The notes under the pieces are model-generated. The model was given only the letters and a program-made list of their open reading frames with translations. It was not told the DNA's origin and ran no database searches. Below, in pieces: positions 51,701-58,038 of a DNA stretch of 64,000 nucleotides. This DNA comes from Apostichopus japonicus. Taxonomy: Eukaryota > Echinodermata > Holothuroidea > Aspidochirotida > Stichopodidae. Within the stretch, counting starts at the first letter, position 1. The number at the start of each line of letters is the position of its first letter. The stretch is taken from the NCBI RefSeq assembly GCF_037975245.1, contig NC_092580.1:19328501-19392500 (forward strand), written 5' to 3'. Position numbers and translations under genes: made by a program.

Positions 51701-53718
51701 TTTTTTTTTTCGTTTTCTGTCAATTATTTCTGTGTTCCCTACTTCAGGTGGTTTTTAATTGTTGTCTCTTCTTGTAAGATTCAGAAAGAAAGAAGAAACA
51801 GTGGCCAGGAGAACCAGTTACAAACATCACAGACAGCGATAGAAAAGCAGGCATCGGACAGAGGGCGGAGATGAGGATACTGGACCCCAAGCTGCCCCCT
51901 GATAAGGGTGCCAACAGTCCAACTGGTAGTGGAGGAAGTGGATCAGGTGAGTCCTTCATACAGAGTAGATCTGCTATTCGGTAGGACTAATGCTGTACAT
52001 TATGTTGGATGTACCTCTTACTTAGTGTGAACGATGCTCTACCACTCAGGTGGGCAAGGTGGGCAAAGTGCGGGTTGCTGGCTGAATGTGACCCTCTGGC
52101 AGATTATAGTAAAGGTTTTCAATACCCTATCAATTTGGCCCAAACATTTTACATGCCACATTTTCTCTTTTTTGGGGGGAATTCCATACAGAAGTACTCC
52201 TTTACATACATGTGCCATATACCCTACATGAAGTACTAGCCTGTACACTGAGGTATGCTGAGGTATGCTGAGGAACTGAACAGTTACTCACATTCTTATT
52301 TTGCGACTGTTTCAGTTCCAGGAAAGTTTTGCTAACATTGATGACAAGAAAGACATGACAATTGTATAATTTGGGGAGGTTTTGTATACAATATTCTGAC
52401 AAAGCAGATGAAGAATGAGGATGTAAAATTTTTTCATCTTTAATCTGACCTTATAATGCAATATTCCCAATTTCACAGGAGTAGGTATATTCAAAAGTGT
52501 TGTGGTCTGCTAATTGGGTACATAATTTCAACGTGGCCTACAAGATTTTTTTTTTTTTTTTGTTCTCTGTTATCAGTTGAGAGTCAAACTAAAATTCAAT
52601 TAGTATCTCAGAGGCCAGACATCTTACCTCTAAAGGGGATCATGAAGAAGCCCAGGTCAGATCAAGGGTCGTATAATGGATCAGGCGGATCAAATCTGAG
52701 CTTGACCAGGAAACCACAGATTGTTTCCAGCCAGGAGAAGATTGCAGTTGTCGTTAACAACCACGGAGATTCTGAGTGAGTGTAGACACATATTTCAGAC
52801 ACGGGCAACAAATTTACAAATTTGGAGTTGATGATGTTGTGTAGTTTAATAGAACTATGGATAATCAAGGCATCTCTGTGAAAGTTACTTGAAGAGATTG
52901 GACAATGTTTGGTAACCTGTAGCCCATCTTGCCACTAGCTGTTGAGGGCGTCGTGGTCAAGTGGTTAAGGCAATGGACTTGCCATCTAAGGATTACAGGT
53001 ACGAGTCCTGGACAGGTCATGACCCCATGCTCTAGTCTTATATATTTAAAATGCTGAAGTTACATATGCTCCCGCAATTTTTTTTTTTTTTTAATGTTTT
53101 TAGTTAAAGCCGGTGACAACCAATTTCAGTTATAGGATTTTCCTTCTTCGTGCATGATGATACTATTTGCACTTGCATTTACTCACAAGTATTCGTCTCA
53201 ATTGACGCCCCCCCCCCCCCAATATCTGTTACTGTTACAAAGGAAAATTCTTGGTGCTGCTCGATTGATTATATTGGCCGATGAAAATGTTGAATTCTTT
53301 GAAATGACATTCTCAAGTGTGTCCTGTGCAGACTAGTGTTGTAATACATGTGACTCCCTAGGGCAGTGTGCATTACCGTGGCACCACTATCAAGCTAAGT
53401 TTAACAGGTCAACTTTCGCCTTACGAGCCAGCTCGCAGCAGTACGGTCACATCACATCGAACTTTGAAGACGATGAACTACCGAGAGGTACACAGATGCA
53501 CAACACAGGTTGATCGACTCATGGGTTCATCGTTATTAAGAAATAAATCTACAAGCTGGTTGTGTATGTGATTCAGAGTTAACAGTTACAACACAAGAAT
53601 TTCAAACAAATCTATAGTACCATATCACAAGGCTTCAATGACAGTATTTGCAGTGCAGCATGTATTCAAGTTTAAGATTTAACCTTTTTTTTCTTTCCTT
53701 ATTTCGTTGCAGTCATGA
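11566..53718 (+). CDS. CELSR: CELSR/Flamingo seven-pass cadherin, 5'-partial, 30 exons
   Basis: Spliced gene for the cadherin-EGF-LAG seven-pass adhesion GPCR. In this family the protein forms homophilic contacts between cells and works with Frizzled and Vangl in planar cell polarity, and also in neurite guidance and ciliated epithelia. Joined exons read, in order, LamG1, EGF, LamG2, EGF, EGF, laminin-EGF, HRM, GAIN with GPS, 7TM and a cytoplasmic tail of about 340 residues. Exon phases agree at every junction up to exon 29. The domain order is diagnostic for CELSR and excludes other adhesion GPCRs. The cadherin repeats and N-terminal EGF repeats are not in the window: exon 1 here opens in mid-codon in LamG1. 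Introns range from about 160 bp to 8.3 kb. The tail exons are nearly all phase 1-1, so isoforms are likely. The last two exons are uncertain. I saw no frameshift or internal stop, so the gene looks functional. Confidence 0.93.
11771..20032. other. CELSR: CELSR intron, 8.3 kb
   Basis: The longest intron between recognised exons, interrupting LamG1. Apart from the X-box palindrome near 16520 and scattered low-complexity DNA I see no gene, RNA gene or recognisable transposon. Three loose copies of a 'TAGCACTGAAA-CTC' phrase near 18940, 19061 and 19167 hint at another decayed tandem repeat. Confidence 0.7.
16514..16539. promoter_or_regulatory. Near-perfect palindrome containing an RFX X-box
   Basis: A 26-bp inverted repeat with one mismatched pair. 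Its core at 16520-16533 is GTTGCCATGGTAAC, one base from the RFX palindromic consensus GTTGCCATGGCAAC. It lies in the 8.3 kb CELSR intron. Known from the family: RFX factors drive ciliary genes. Inference: this may be an intronic RFX-responsive element. Confidence 0.5.
20033..20136 (+). CDS. CELSR: CELSR exon 2: laminin G domain 1, middle
   Basis: Acceptor TTCCAG before 20033. Phase 0 entry, 34 codons plus two bases (phase 2 exit), GTTCGT donor. The translation [15 protein letters not shown] followed by GDYNCAG matches the CELSR LamG1 strand region with its paired cysteines. The donor is not the best consensus but phase and homology agree. Confidence 0.88.
20778..21067 (+). CDS. CELSR: CELSR exon 3: end of LamG1 plus EGF repeat
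   Basis: Acceptor TGTTAG and donor GTAAGC. Enters in phase 2 and leaves in phase 1. The translation reads [16 protein letters not shown], then [12 protein letters not shown], which ends LamG1, then a complete six-cysteine EGF repeat ([13 protein letters not shown] to [11 protein letters not shown]). GC content is well above the flanking introns. Confidence 0.93.
22363..22529 (+). CDS. CELSR: CELSR exon 4: laminin G domain 2, first part
   Basis: Acceptor CCTCAG after a TA-rich stretch, donor GTGAGA. Phase 1 entry, phase 0 exit. Contains [15 protein letters not shown] and the [15 protein letters not shown] core typical of the second CELSR laminin G domain. Confidence 0.91.
22927..23079 (+). 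CDS. CELSR: CELSR exon 5: laminin G domain 2, middle
   Basis: Acceptor TTTCAG, donor GTACGA, exactly 51 codons (phase 0-0). Contains the LamG motif [13 protein letters not shown] and MSLDYEKVK. High GC3 contrasts with the flanking introns. Confidence 0.92.
23812..23916 (+). CDS. CELSR: CELSR exon 6: end of laminin G domain 2
   Basis: Acceptor TTTCAG, donor GTAGGC, 35 codons in phase 0-0. Ends with SVGFRGCLQ, the conserved last strand of the LamG fold with its cysteine paired to SCTVGG earlier in the exon. Confidence 0.9.
24645..24804 (+). CDS. CELSR: CELSR exon 7: LamG2 linker and EGF repeat
   Basis: Acceptor CAACAG, donor GTTAGC. Phase 0 entry, phase 1 exit. After a linker that closes LamG2 it carries an EGF repeat ([18 protein letters not shown], then ECRCDQG), in line with the CELSR order LamG2-EGF-EGF. 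Confidence 0.92.
24805..26708. other. CELSR: CELSR intron, 1.9 kb
   Basis: AT-rich intron between the two EGF exons. I see only short A/T tracts and no recognisable element. Confidence 0.7.
26709..26968 (+). CDS. CELSR: CELSR exon 8: EGF repeat and start of laminin-type EGF
   Basis: Acceptor TAACAG, donor GTGTGT, phase 1 entry, phase 0 exit. Contains an EGF repeat ([13 protein letters not shown] to [11 protein letters not shown]), then [18 protein letters not shown] and [11 protein letters not shown], the opening of the laminin-type EGF region. Confidence 0.94.
26969..29689. other. CELSR: CELSR intron, 2.7 kb
   Basis: Holds the LINE 3' end at 27200-27590, a 14-base G run at 29321-29334, and two copies of a roughly 30-bp phrase (AAACAC-GGAATTTGT-GAAA) near 28860-28915. 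No gene seen in the rest. Confidence 0.7.
27200..27590 (+). mobile_element. 5'-truncated non-LTR retrotransposon (LINE) 3' end
   Basis: Broken frames across 27300-27420 read [19 protein letters not shown]-like sequence followed by [13 protein letters not shown], which resembles the C-terminal tail of CR1/L2/jockey-type ORF2 proteins (GPKLWNSLP..IR....SFKS.LKT.LF). It is followed by a short tail with AAAGCGCATTGATACC and TATAATGCACTATATAAATAAG, typical of such elements, and a T/A-rich end. Frameshifts and the missing reverse transcriptase show that it is a dead, truncated copy. Confidence 0.65.
29690..29873 (+). CDS. CELSR: CELSR exon 9: laminin-type EGF repeat
   Basis: Acceptor TTGCAG, donor GTAGGT, phase 0 entry, phase 1 exit. 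Reads [28 protein letters not shown] and [14 protein letters not shown], which is the characteristic CELSR laminin-EGF module just before the HRM. Confidence 0.95.
30456..30652 (+). CDS. CELSR: CELSR exon 10: hormone-receptor motif (HRM)
   Basis: Acceptor TTCAG after a T-rich tract, donor GTGAGT, phase 1 entry, phase 0 exit. Contains [18 protein letters not shown] and [16 protein letters not shown], then NCTS (glycosylation sequon). This is the HRM between the laminin-EGF and GAIN domains. Confidence 0.94.
31272..31463 (+). CDS. CELSR: CELSR exon 11: GAIN domain, subdomain A part 1
   Basis: Acceptor TTGCAG, donor GTATGT, 64 codons phase 0-0. Contains [20 protein letters not shown], equivalent to the 'FGNDV..AY.LL..IL.HE' helix of CELSR GAIN subdomain A. 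Confidence 0.93.
32253..32439 (+). CDS. CELSR: CELSR exon 12: GAIN domain, subdomain A part 2
   Basis: Acceptor TTACAG, donor GTAAGA, phase 0 entry, phase 1 exit. Contains [13 protein letters not shown] and [19 protein letters not shown], helical sequence typical of the CELSR GAIN-A region. Confidence 0.92.
32896..33139 (+). CDS. CELSR: CELSR exon 13: GAIN domain, subdomain A/B junction
   Basis: Acceptor TTTAG, donor GTAAGG, phase 1 entry, phase 2 exit. Reads [13 protein letters not shown], then [11 protein letters not shown] and ends NITDDSVR. The last 16 or so bases of this exon and its donor are the founding part of the downstream 114-bp minisatellite. Confidence 0.88.
33124..33920 (+). 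repeat. 114-bp minisatellite including a duplicated 5' splice site
   Basis: Six units and one decayed seventh, with anchors GACTCTGTTAGGTAAGGCAC at about 33129, 33241, 33355, 33469, 33583 and 33695 (spacing 112-114 bp) and a degenerate copy from 33807. The first unit overlaps the last bases of CELSR exon 13 and its donor. Every full unit therefore carries a copy of the exon end plus GTAAGG. Reading through the authentic donor gives AGG TAA, so use of a later donor would truncate the protein. Confidence 0.92.
33140..35727. other. CELSR: CELSR intron, 2.6 kb
   Basis: After the minisatellite the intron holds one strong X-box (34498) and one weak X-box (34413-34426) and otherwise AT-rich sequence. 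No further exon is needed, because exon 13 (phase 2) and exon 14 join in frame. Confidence 0.7.
34498..34511. promoter_or_regulatory. RFX X-box motif
   Basis: GTTGCCTAGGTAAC fits the RFX form GTTRCC-NN-GGYAAC on both half-sites. A weaker relative, GTTGCTATGGTGAT, lies 85 bp upstream at 34413-34426, and a half-site lies at 35539. Occupancy is an inference. Confidence 0.45.
35728..35907 (+). CDS. CELSR: CELSR exon 14: GAIN subdomain B
   Basis: Acceptor TCTCAG after a long T tract, donor GTAAGT, phase 2 entry and exit. Reads [16 protein letters not shown] and ends CIFWDFDY, the first cysteine and aromatic pair of the GPS motif. Confidence 0.93.
36200..37030 (+). repeat. Decayed tandem units, about 200-250 bp
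   Basis: Recurring order of phrases: AAATTTTCAG (about 36455, 36706 and, shortened, 37021), a pyrimidine tract, GCTCTAA..GATGAGGTG, then CTATCAGCTA and GTTGGCTAATTCTGAC (36310 and 36580). Divergence is high, so copy limits are approximate. Confidence 0.5.
37184..37545 (+). repeat. 28-bp minisatellite, 13 units
   Basis: Consensus TTGATAGGTCTTTGAATGGG followed by TGATTCTG. Units are 27-28 bp and nearly identical in the middle. The array ends about 15 bp before the exon 15 acceptor at 37560-37561 and runs directly into its pyrimidine tract. Confidence 0.95.
37562..37688 (+). CDS. CELSR: CELSR exon 15: GPS autoproteolysis motif
   Basis: Acceptor CTACAG, donor GTGATT, phase 2 entry, phase 0 exit. 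Reads [10 protein letters not shown] and then [13 protein letters not shown]. The HL-T tripeptide and the Cys/Trp framework are intact, so autoproteolysis between Leu and Thr is predicted. The tethered agonist would begin TNFAAMM. Confidence 0.94.
37854..38057 (+). CDS. CELSR: CELSR exon 16: transmembrane helices 1 and 2
   Basis: Acceptor TTTCAG, donor GTAAGA, 68 codons phase 0-0. TM1 is around [15 protein letters not shown]. The loop has [15 protein letters not shown], as in the HKN loop of CELSR, and TM2 follows, ending ELTFLVGVN. Confidence 0.94.
38649..38887 (+). CDS. CELSR: CELSR exon 17: transmembrane helices 3 and 4
   Basis: Acceptor TTTCAG, donor GTAAGC, phase 0 entry, phase 2 exit. 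Contains [20 protein letters not shown] (TM3), then the conserved [11 protein letters not shown] loop, TM4 with [12 protein letters not shown] and the start of extracellular loop 2. Confidence 0.94.
39304..39370 (+). CDS. CELSR: CELSR exon 18: extracellular loop 2 and start of TM5
   Basis: 67-base exon with acceptor CACAG and donor GTAAGT, phase 2 entry, phase 0 exit. Reads [17 protein letters not shown], matching the loop 2 cysteine and WSFAGP of CELSR TM5. Confidence 0.93.
39480..39800 (+). repeat. (TA)n-rich microsatellite block
   Basis: Long runs of TATATA and TATAAATA, ending about 60 bp before the acceptor of the next exon. The sequence is self-complementary over more than 100 bp. Confidence 0.9.
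39864..39943 (+). CDS. CELSR: CELSR exon 19: end of TM5 and intracellular loop 3
   Basis: Acceptor CTGTAG, donor GTAAGT, phase 0 entry, phase 2 exit. Reads [14 protein letters not shown], then the basic/acidic loop [13 protein letters not shown]. Confidence 0.9.
41307..41315 (+). CDS. CELSR: Candidate 9-nt microexon of CELSR
   Basis: GACTTTAAT is flanked by a T-rich tract ending CACTAG and by the strong donor GTGAGT. Nine bases keep the phase between exons 19 and 20 (phase 2 on both sides). Inclusion would insert Thr-Leu-Ile into intracellular loop 3. Only splice-signal geometry supports it. Confidence 0.25.
42880..42950 (+). repeat. ATCT/GTCT microsatellite
   Basis: Imperfect tetranucleotide repeat (ATCT, GTCT, GTAT) in the intron before the TM6-TM7 exon. 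Confidence 0.75.
43052..43220 (+). CDS. CELSR: CELSR exon 20: transmembrane helices 6 and 7
   Basis: Acceptor CAACAG, donor GTAGGT, phase 2 entry, phase 0 exit. Reads [20 protein letters not shown] (TM6), LAVN, then [20 protein letters not shown] (TM7). This agrees well with the CELSR family. Confidence 0.95.
43484..43555 (+). CDS. CELSR: CELSR exon 21: juxtamembrane cytoplasmic tail
   Basis: Acceptor TTTCAG, donor GTAAGT, 24 codons in phase 0-0. Reads [16 protein letters not shown]. The paired cysteines just after TM7 are possible palmitoylation sites. Confidence 0.9.
43983..44205 (+). CDS. CELSR: CELSR exon 22: cytoplasmic tail
   Basis: Acceptor CAACAG, donor GTAAGT, phase 0 entry, phase 1 exit. 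Ser/Gly/Asn-rich: [26 protein letters not shown], then [17 protein letters not shown]. The frame is continuous with exon 21, and the composition and GC3 are coding-like. The acceptor has a modest pyrimidine tract. Confidence 0.85.
45904..45948 (+). CDS. CELSR: CELSR exon 23: 45-nt tail cassette
   Basis: Acceptor CTCTAG after a T-rich stretch, donor GTAAGT. Phase 1-1 and a multiple of three, so it can be skipped without frameshift. Encodes [14 protein letters not shown]. Confidence 0.75.
45949..48337. other. CELSR: CELSR intron, 2.4 kb
   Basis: Contains purine-rich and G-rich low complexity (about 46770-46815 and 47183-47200) and a short dubious open frame near 47916. No convincing exon was seen. 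Confidence 0.65.
48338..48406 (+). CDS. CELSR: CELSR exon 24: tail cassette with alternative donors
   Basis: Acceptor AAAG, phase 1 entry. Two possible donors: GTAAAC after 48385 (48-nt exon) and the better GTAAGG after 48406 (69-nt exon). Both leave phase 1. Encodes [16 protein letters not shown], and the longer form adds the basic run GKRRRKK. The pyrimidine tract is moderate. The frame fits its neighbours. Confidence 0.7.
48811..48861 (+). repeat. (TTTA)n and (ATT)n microsatellite
   Basis: T run, then about six TTTA units, then ATT trinucleotides. The position is intronic. Confidence 0.9.
49281..49330 (+). repeat. Short 20-bp tandem repeat
   Basis: About two and a half copies of AAAACACTGATAAACACTGT in a CELSR intron. 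Confidence 0.85.
50640..50792 (+). CDS. CELSR: CELSR exon 25: acidic Ser/Asp-rich tail segment
   Basis: Strong acceptor TTGCAG, donor GTGTGT, phase 1-1, 153 nt. Encodes [13 protein letters not shown] and [15 protein letters not shown]. The DSESDSE and SSHSSD-ED pair is a recognisable conserved block of CELSR cytoplasmic tails and a likely CK2-type phosphorylation region. Confidence 0.93.
51223..51261 (+). CDS. CELSR: CELSR exon 26: 39-nt tail cassette
   Basis: Acceptor TTATAG after a T-rich tract, donor GTAATA, phase 1-1, multiple of three. Encodes [13 protein letters not shown] in frame with both neighbours. Confidence 0.8.
51779..51946 (+). CDS. CELSR: CELSR exon 27: tail segment with tandem acceptors
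   Basis: Acceptor GTAAG before 51779, with a second AG six bases later (exon start 51785). Donor GTGAGT, phase 1-1, 168 nt. Encodes [18 protein letters not shown] and [12 protein letters not shown], conserved-looking CELSR tail sequence. Choice between the two acceptors adds or removes two residues. Confidence 0.88.
52577..52775 (+). CDS. CELSR: CELSR exon 28: distal cytoplasmic tail
   Basis: Acceptor TATCAG after a T16 run, phase 1 entry. Reads [18 protein letters not shown] and [20 protein letters not shown]. If the GTGAGT at 52776 is used the exon leaves in phase 2. If it is not, translation stops at once at the TGA in 52777-52779, giving a C-terminus ...GDSE. Confidence 0.85.
52947..53095 (+). 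mobile_element. tRNA-Ser-like SINE head with A-box and B-box
   Basis: GTCGTGGTCAAGTGGTTAAG matches a tRNA-Ser A-box region, and GGTACGAGTCCT about 40 bases on matches a B-box. The acceptor-stem ends do not pair, so it is not a functional tRNA gene. A T-rich run follows near 53080-53092. Best read as a decayed tRNA-derived SINE in the intron between CELSR exons 28 and 29. Confidence 0.6.
53367..53487 (+). CDS. CELSR: CELSR exon 29 (probable): C-terminal tail
   Basis: Phase 2 entry from exon 28 at the acceptor GGGCAG. Encodes [19 protein letters not shown], then [19 protein letters not shown], with GC3 near one half, unlike the flanks. The donor GTACAC is modest and the pyrimidine tract weak. 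A later in-frame donor GTTGAT also exists. Confidence 0.55.
53713..53718 (+). CDS. CELSR: CELSR terminal exon (probable): last codon and stop
   Basis: Very strong acceptor (long T/C tract, GTTGCAG). In phase 0 from exon 29 it reads TCA TGA, giving an end ...NYRES. In phase 1 the same exon would instead encode 23 residues from [14 protein letters not shown] to a TAA at 53781-53783. I could not find a well-supported phase 1 donor, so the true C-terminus remains open. 3' UTR follows. Confidence 0.45.
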   Translation, partial: S

Positions 53719-54189
53719 GACCTCAGTTTGATGATCAAGCAGAGCTTCCATCAATGTCAGCAGCTCTTCAGTGTACGATATAAAAAAAAACAATTTGTTT
53801 GAAAAAAACAATTTATATTGACTCAATATCTTTTGAATATCATGTGTTTTTTTGGTGAACTTTATTTCCTTTCTGTTTTTCATGTTTTGTATGATTATTG
53901 CAAAAACAAAAGTGTGAGAGGGGTTTGGTGTCTGCCTCAAAATAAAGGCACAATAGATGAGAAAAATTAACCAAAAAAACAAAGTTAAGGTGAGCACGAT
54001 ATTTTCTTGAAAAAAGGCTGAATACTTTCTGGACTAAGTCACTTTCAGGGTTGACTTTAATAGCACCGGTAAATTGAGAGAAAAGGTGTGAAAACCTGCT
54101 GTGAGGAAGTAGTGTTCTATATGCAAACCTTGTTTACTATGTATATTACTTTGCTGCAATAAGCTTGTTTTACACAACATTTAGTATTA

Positions 54190-54300
54190 ATGTCATGGAA
54201 CATTAAAGCATGAAAGCATTATCATGGAACATTGACACAGTAAAGCATTGTCTTGGAACATGAAAGCATTGTCTTTGAATATTGGAACATGACAGCAGTG
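54190..54300 (+). repeat. Imperfect tandem repeat in CELSR 3' flank
   Basis: Four irregular units of the type CATGGAACATTAAAGCATT, 20-30 bp each. Confidence 0.6.
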
Positions 54301-55124
54301 TAAATCATGTGTAAATCAGGTACAAATGATCCACTTACAAACAAGCAATCATTGGAGACTAAAATAACTTATAATTTAATAGATGGCGCCATTAAACATT
54401 ACCAAGTACTAACTTAGTATCCAGCAAGAAACAATATCTGATATCACGATAGAATTTTTCAGTTTGCTCTTGGTATGTCTATTAGAGTCAGCAAATAATT
54501 CAATGATAGAGCTCTATTGAAGACACAGTCTGGTTCATGTTATCATATGTCTTTATGTCAAACCCAGATGTGACTAACATGCCGATTTGTGCAGGTCAAC
54601 AGGTCAGTTGGCATTCCACGTTTCCAAACAGATTTCAACATCAACAAGTATGGAAATTACTCGATAAAGTGAAATATAAGTACTTAAATGTCCAAGCTGT
54701 TAATGTCTATAAATGGACAAGAGAATTCTGTCTCAAGAATTGATTTTGCAGACACTTAATTACTGTATTATAAAGAATCCACTCTTGCTGTTTTCGTTTT
54801 CATCCTTGAAAGAGCTTTAGAGTCATTCTTTCGTCCACACCTTGACTTTGGGGAATAGTTCACGGAAATCTTTAAACGTGTGTAAATAGTTTTGTGTTTG
54901 TAAATGAGTTTTTTTTCTTCTTCTTCAAAAAGTTAACAAATTTAAATAGTATCTGTAAATTCAAATTTTCTTATTTTCTTCTTTTCTTTTCTGTTTAAAT
55001 ACTAGTTTTCCTTTTGGAATTTTATCAAAGAAAACACTTACAACAAGTATTGAAAACATTTTGCAGTAGGTTTTAGGCAAAGCATGTACAACAGTCAGAA
55101 ATTTGGCCTTCTGCTCTGACTTCA

Positions 55125-55130
55125 AATAAA
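55125..55130 (+). terminator. Candidate polyadenylation signal of CELSR
   Basis: AATAAA (followed by a second overlapping ATAAAA) with a T/G-rich stretch 30-60 bases downstream. Other AATAAA copies lie at 53941 and 56516, so the choice is uncertain. Confidence 0.3.
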
Positions 55131-56832
55131 ATAAAAACATGATGTTATTGAACGTTGAGAAAGTATTTTGTAAGATATATTTGTGATTTGATTGTACACA
55201 TTCAGGTTCTATGTTTGCAAGTTGAAAGAAGGTTGTATTTTATTATAAATTTAACAATTTCAGCAGTTTCCTTTACCATTCTTACTTATCCAATTATTTT
55301 GTTCCATGAGGTCTGTTAAATTTGGGGAAGCAATTAGAATCATGAGCACACAGATGATTAATTGAAAACTTTAAATTTTAATAGTTCGAAATCGGAGGGA
55401 CCTCCTAAGGTTTGTCTTATCATGTTTTTGTGGGGAAGTAATTGACAAAAACAAAACCCATCTTAACGATGACGATTCTTGAAGATAAGATCAGCAGCGT
55501 GCTGGGCTAAGTTGGTTCTTATTTTGCTGACATGATAGCTTTACTTGACCTCAACTTGATGACTCTTCAAAGAACGTTCAGAAACTTGTTTATTAAGTGA
55601 GCCAATTGTTATTTTTCGGACGTAAGTTCAATACCTTTGTATGAAGAAACCTTCTTCAATGTACTTAGTATTCACAGTACTTCGTTCTATTTAGAAATTT
55701 TTCAAATGTGATGTAGTTTTTATCTTGTTCTACGGAACTGTTGTTCTTTTTTTGTTCCTTTTTTCTGAAAGTAAAATAAGACTTAAGATATTCTATGGCT
55801 GAGACCAGTTTTCTATGTGTTTGTATAGCCAAAATTCCATGAGATAAATGAAATAGCATCTACTTGAATGTCATATTTTTTTTTTTTTTTTTGTGCTTTT
55901 CACTTTCAAATATCAACTGAAATCATGTATTCAATTTCTGTGATTGTAATGAATGTTTTCAATTTAGCCTGCTTAGATTATTCCATAGTTTCACCTTAGT
56001 ATTTTCAGAACATGGAATTGTTTTGCCAAAGAAATTATTTTCTATGTATGTATACTTCATCCCAGTTTTTGAGCCTAACTTTTCTTGGGACAGTTCTGGC
56101 AATTTGCCAAGTAACCAGAAAAATTGCACAACGAAAGGCGACAAAAATGAAAATGACAAGGAATGTATTACACTCTGGTTAGTTGATATCAAGTATATTG
56201 TATGGCCATTATTTTACCTCAGTTTGAATTTTGCTACCAAAGTTTTTCATTAATCCTTGGTTGAAAAATTGTTTTCCATGATAAATATTTGTCTGATTGT
56301 GTGTTCCCAAAAATTGTATTCAAGTAAAAGATGATGTACGATCTTGTTTGTAAGCTTGCTATAAAATTGTAAAGTATTCAAAATCGCTAAATATTATTAA
56401 CAAGGTGAATATTATAAGTTTGAGATTTTACTTTTGCTGGTGGGTGTTGCATAAATGTTGCTGTAGCTAAGGACCTAAGGGGTGCTTTGTGAGCTGACCT
56501 ACGGGTCTGTTGTGTAATAAATTTACAGAAATCTAGAAAGCTGTCAACTTGTTCCTTTTTTGAAATTAAATCCAATCACAGATTACACCCTGTAACTGCT
56601 TGCTCGATAACCAACAAGTCATGGTGTGGCAAATCTGAGTCAGATGACTGCAGCTGCGACATTAGAGCACAAAGACCTCCACAACAACCACACAAATAAG
56701 ATACAATTAGATTTCTTTTTTTTCACAACATAGCCAATCAATTGAGAATATTGGTGAATATATGGGCTTTATGTGGATTTCATAGATCTCATGGCAGTAG
56801 GAAGGAAATGGTATGGTGGCTTAATAAAAACT

Positions 56833-56882
56833 TTTGAGATAAAAAGTCAACATTTTGAGATGAAAAGTCAACATTTTGAGAC
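56833..56882 (+). repeat. 21-bp tandem repeat
   Basis: About two and a half copies of TTTTGAGATGAAAAGTCAACA in the intergenic region. Confidence 0.8.
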
Positions 56883-58038
56883 TTGGGGACACACATTTTT
56901 TCTCCTATGTCCTTATCACTGTAACATGGAGATGTTAGTTGTTACAATTTTGTTTTCTATGAGGATCTGTTTGAGCTTGTAGTGCTATTTTGGCTATGAT
57001 GTTTCAGTACTGCTAGACAGGTCATGTAGCATGAACATAGCCAATTAGAAAAGATATCAAACAGTCCATTTTACTTTCTTAAAGTCAAAGATAAAACAGG
57101 CAATGTGAGAGAGCATTAATTTACTTCTCTTCTCTCCTTCAGTTTTATTCTGATGCAATGATGAATAGCATAAGTAAGAAGTATAATAGTTAAATTAAGT
57201 CTAATAAATTCATAAAGTAATCAGTCTAATGAACTTACAACCGTAAACACATGTGAAACCTTTCATCTTCTCTTCAGATTTCAAAATATTAATATTACCA
57301 GGGATAAAAGTTGATATAAGCCGCTGTCAATAGGGTATCGGTATTGCCAAAATTGATGGTTCATTAATATAGTGTAAAAACTGTATTTATCTCTTCTCAA
57401 CACCCCCTCCCCCCCCCCAACTTTCATACTTTAGATACAATGAAAATTGCAAGGTAAATTGAGAAGGGGAAAATCCAGAAAAAAACTAATCACAATCTCT
57501 AGAAACTTGAAGATGGAATTTCTTCTCATTTTCAAGGAAACTGACATAAGATAGATATAAATCTGAAGTAAAATAGATGAGCATGAAATATTTCCAAAAA
57601 AGTTCACAAGATATGCAAAAGAGTCTTTTAAAAGGGACTTTGCAGTTTGGTATTTTCCAGCTTTATGAGCTTCTTTTAATTTGGTACATATCACATCTTG
57701 GAGTAGAAGGCAAGGTCATCATTCATCTCCAGTTTAAGCCACGCCCTCTGCTGAACATGTTCGCTGTAATATGTACACAAAAGTAGGAACTTGCTCGTGG
57801 AAGTAGAAGTTCCTCGTTCAGCTCTATAGAGTCTAGAAAGCTTCTGTACAGTTAGGAAAGTTTTACACCTGTCCCTTTGGAAGTGTACAGACACCAGAAA
57901 TAGTCAAGGAAATGAAGTTATTAAGACATTTATGTCAAAACAATTTGTAGATCAAATTGCTCCTTTTGGTGTCTCACATTTGTCTCAGGAGAATTGCAGA
58001 CCTAAAGCTTCGAGTTTTGGAATTGTATATGGAATGTC

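Larger units (their letters stand above)
53719..58038. other. Convergent intergenic region with both 3' UTRs
   Basis: About 4.3 kb between the CELSR stop and the SEC13 stop. It contains plus-strand AATAAA hexamers at 53941, 55125 and 56516, and a minus-strand one corresponding to 57144-57149. There are two short tandem repeats. No further gene was recognised; the open frames are short and AT-rich. Confidence 0.65.

Noticed and set aside
52947-53020. Functional tRNA-Ser gene
   Set aside because: A- and B-boxes are present but the acceptor stem does not pair and the anticodon arm is irregular; better explained as a SINE head.
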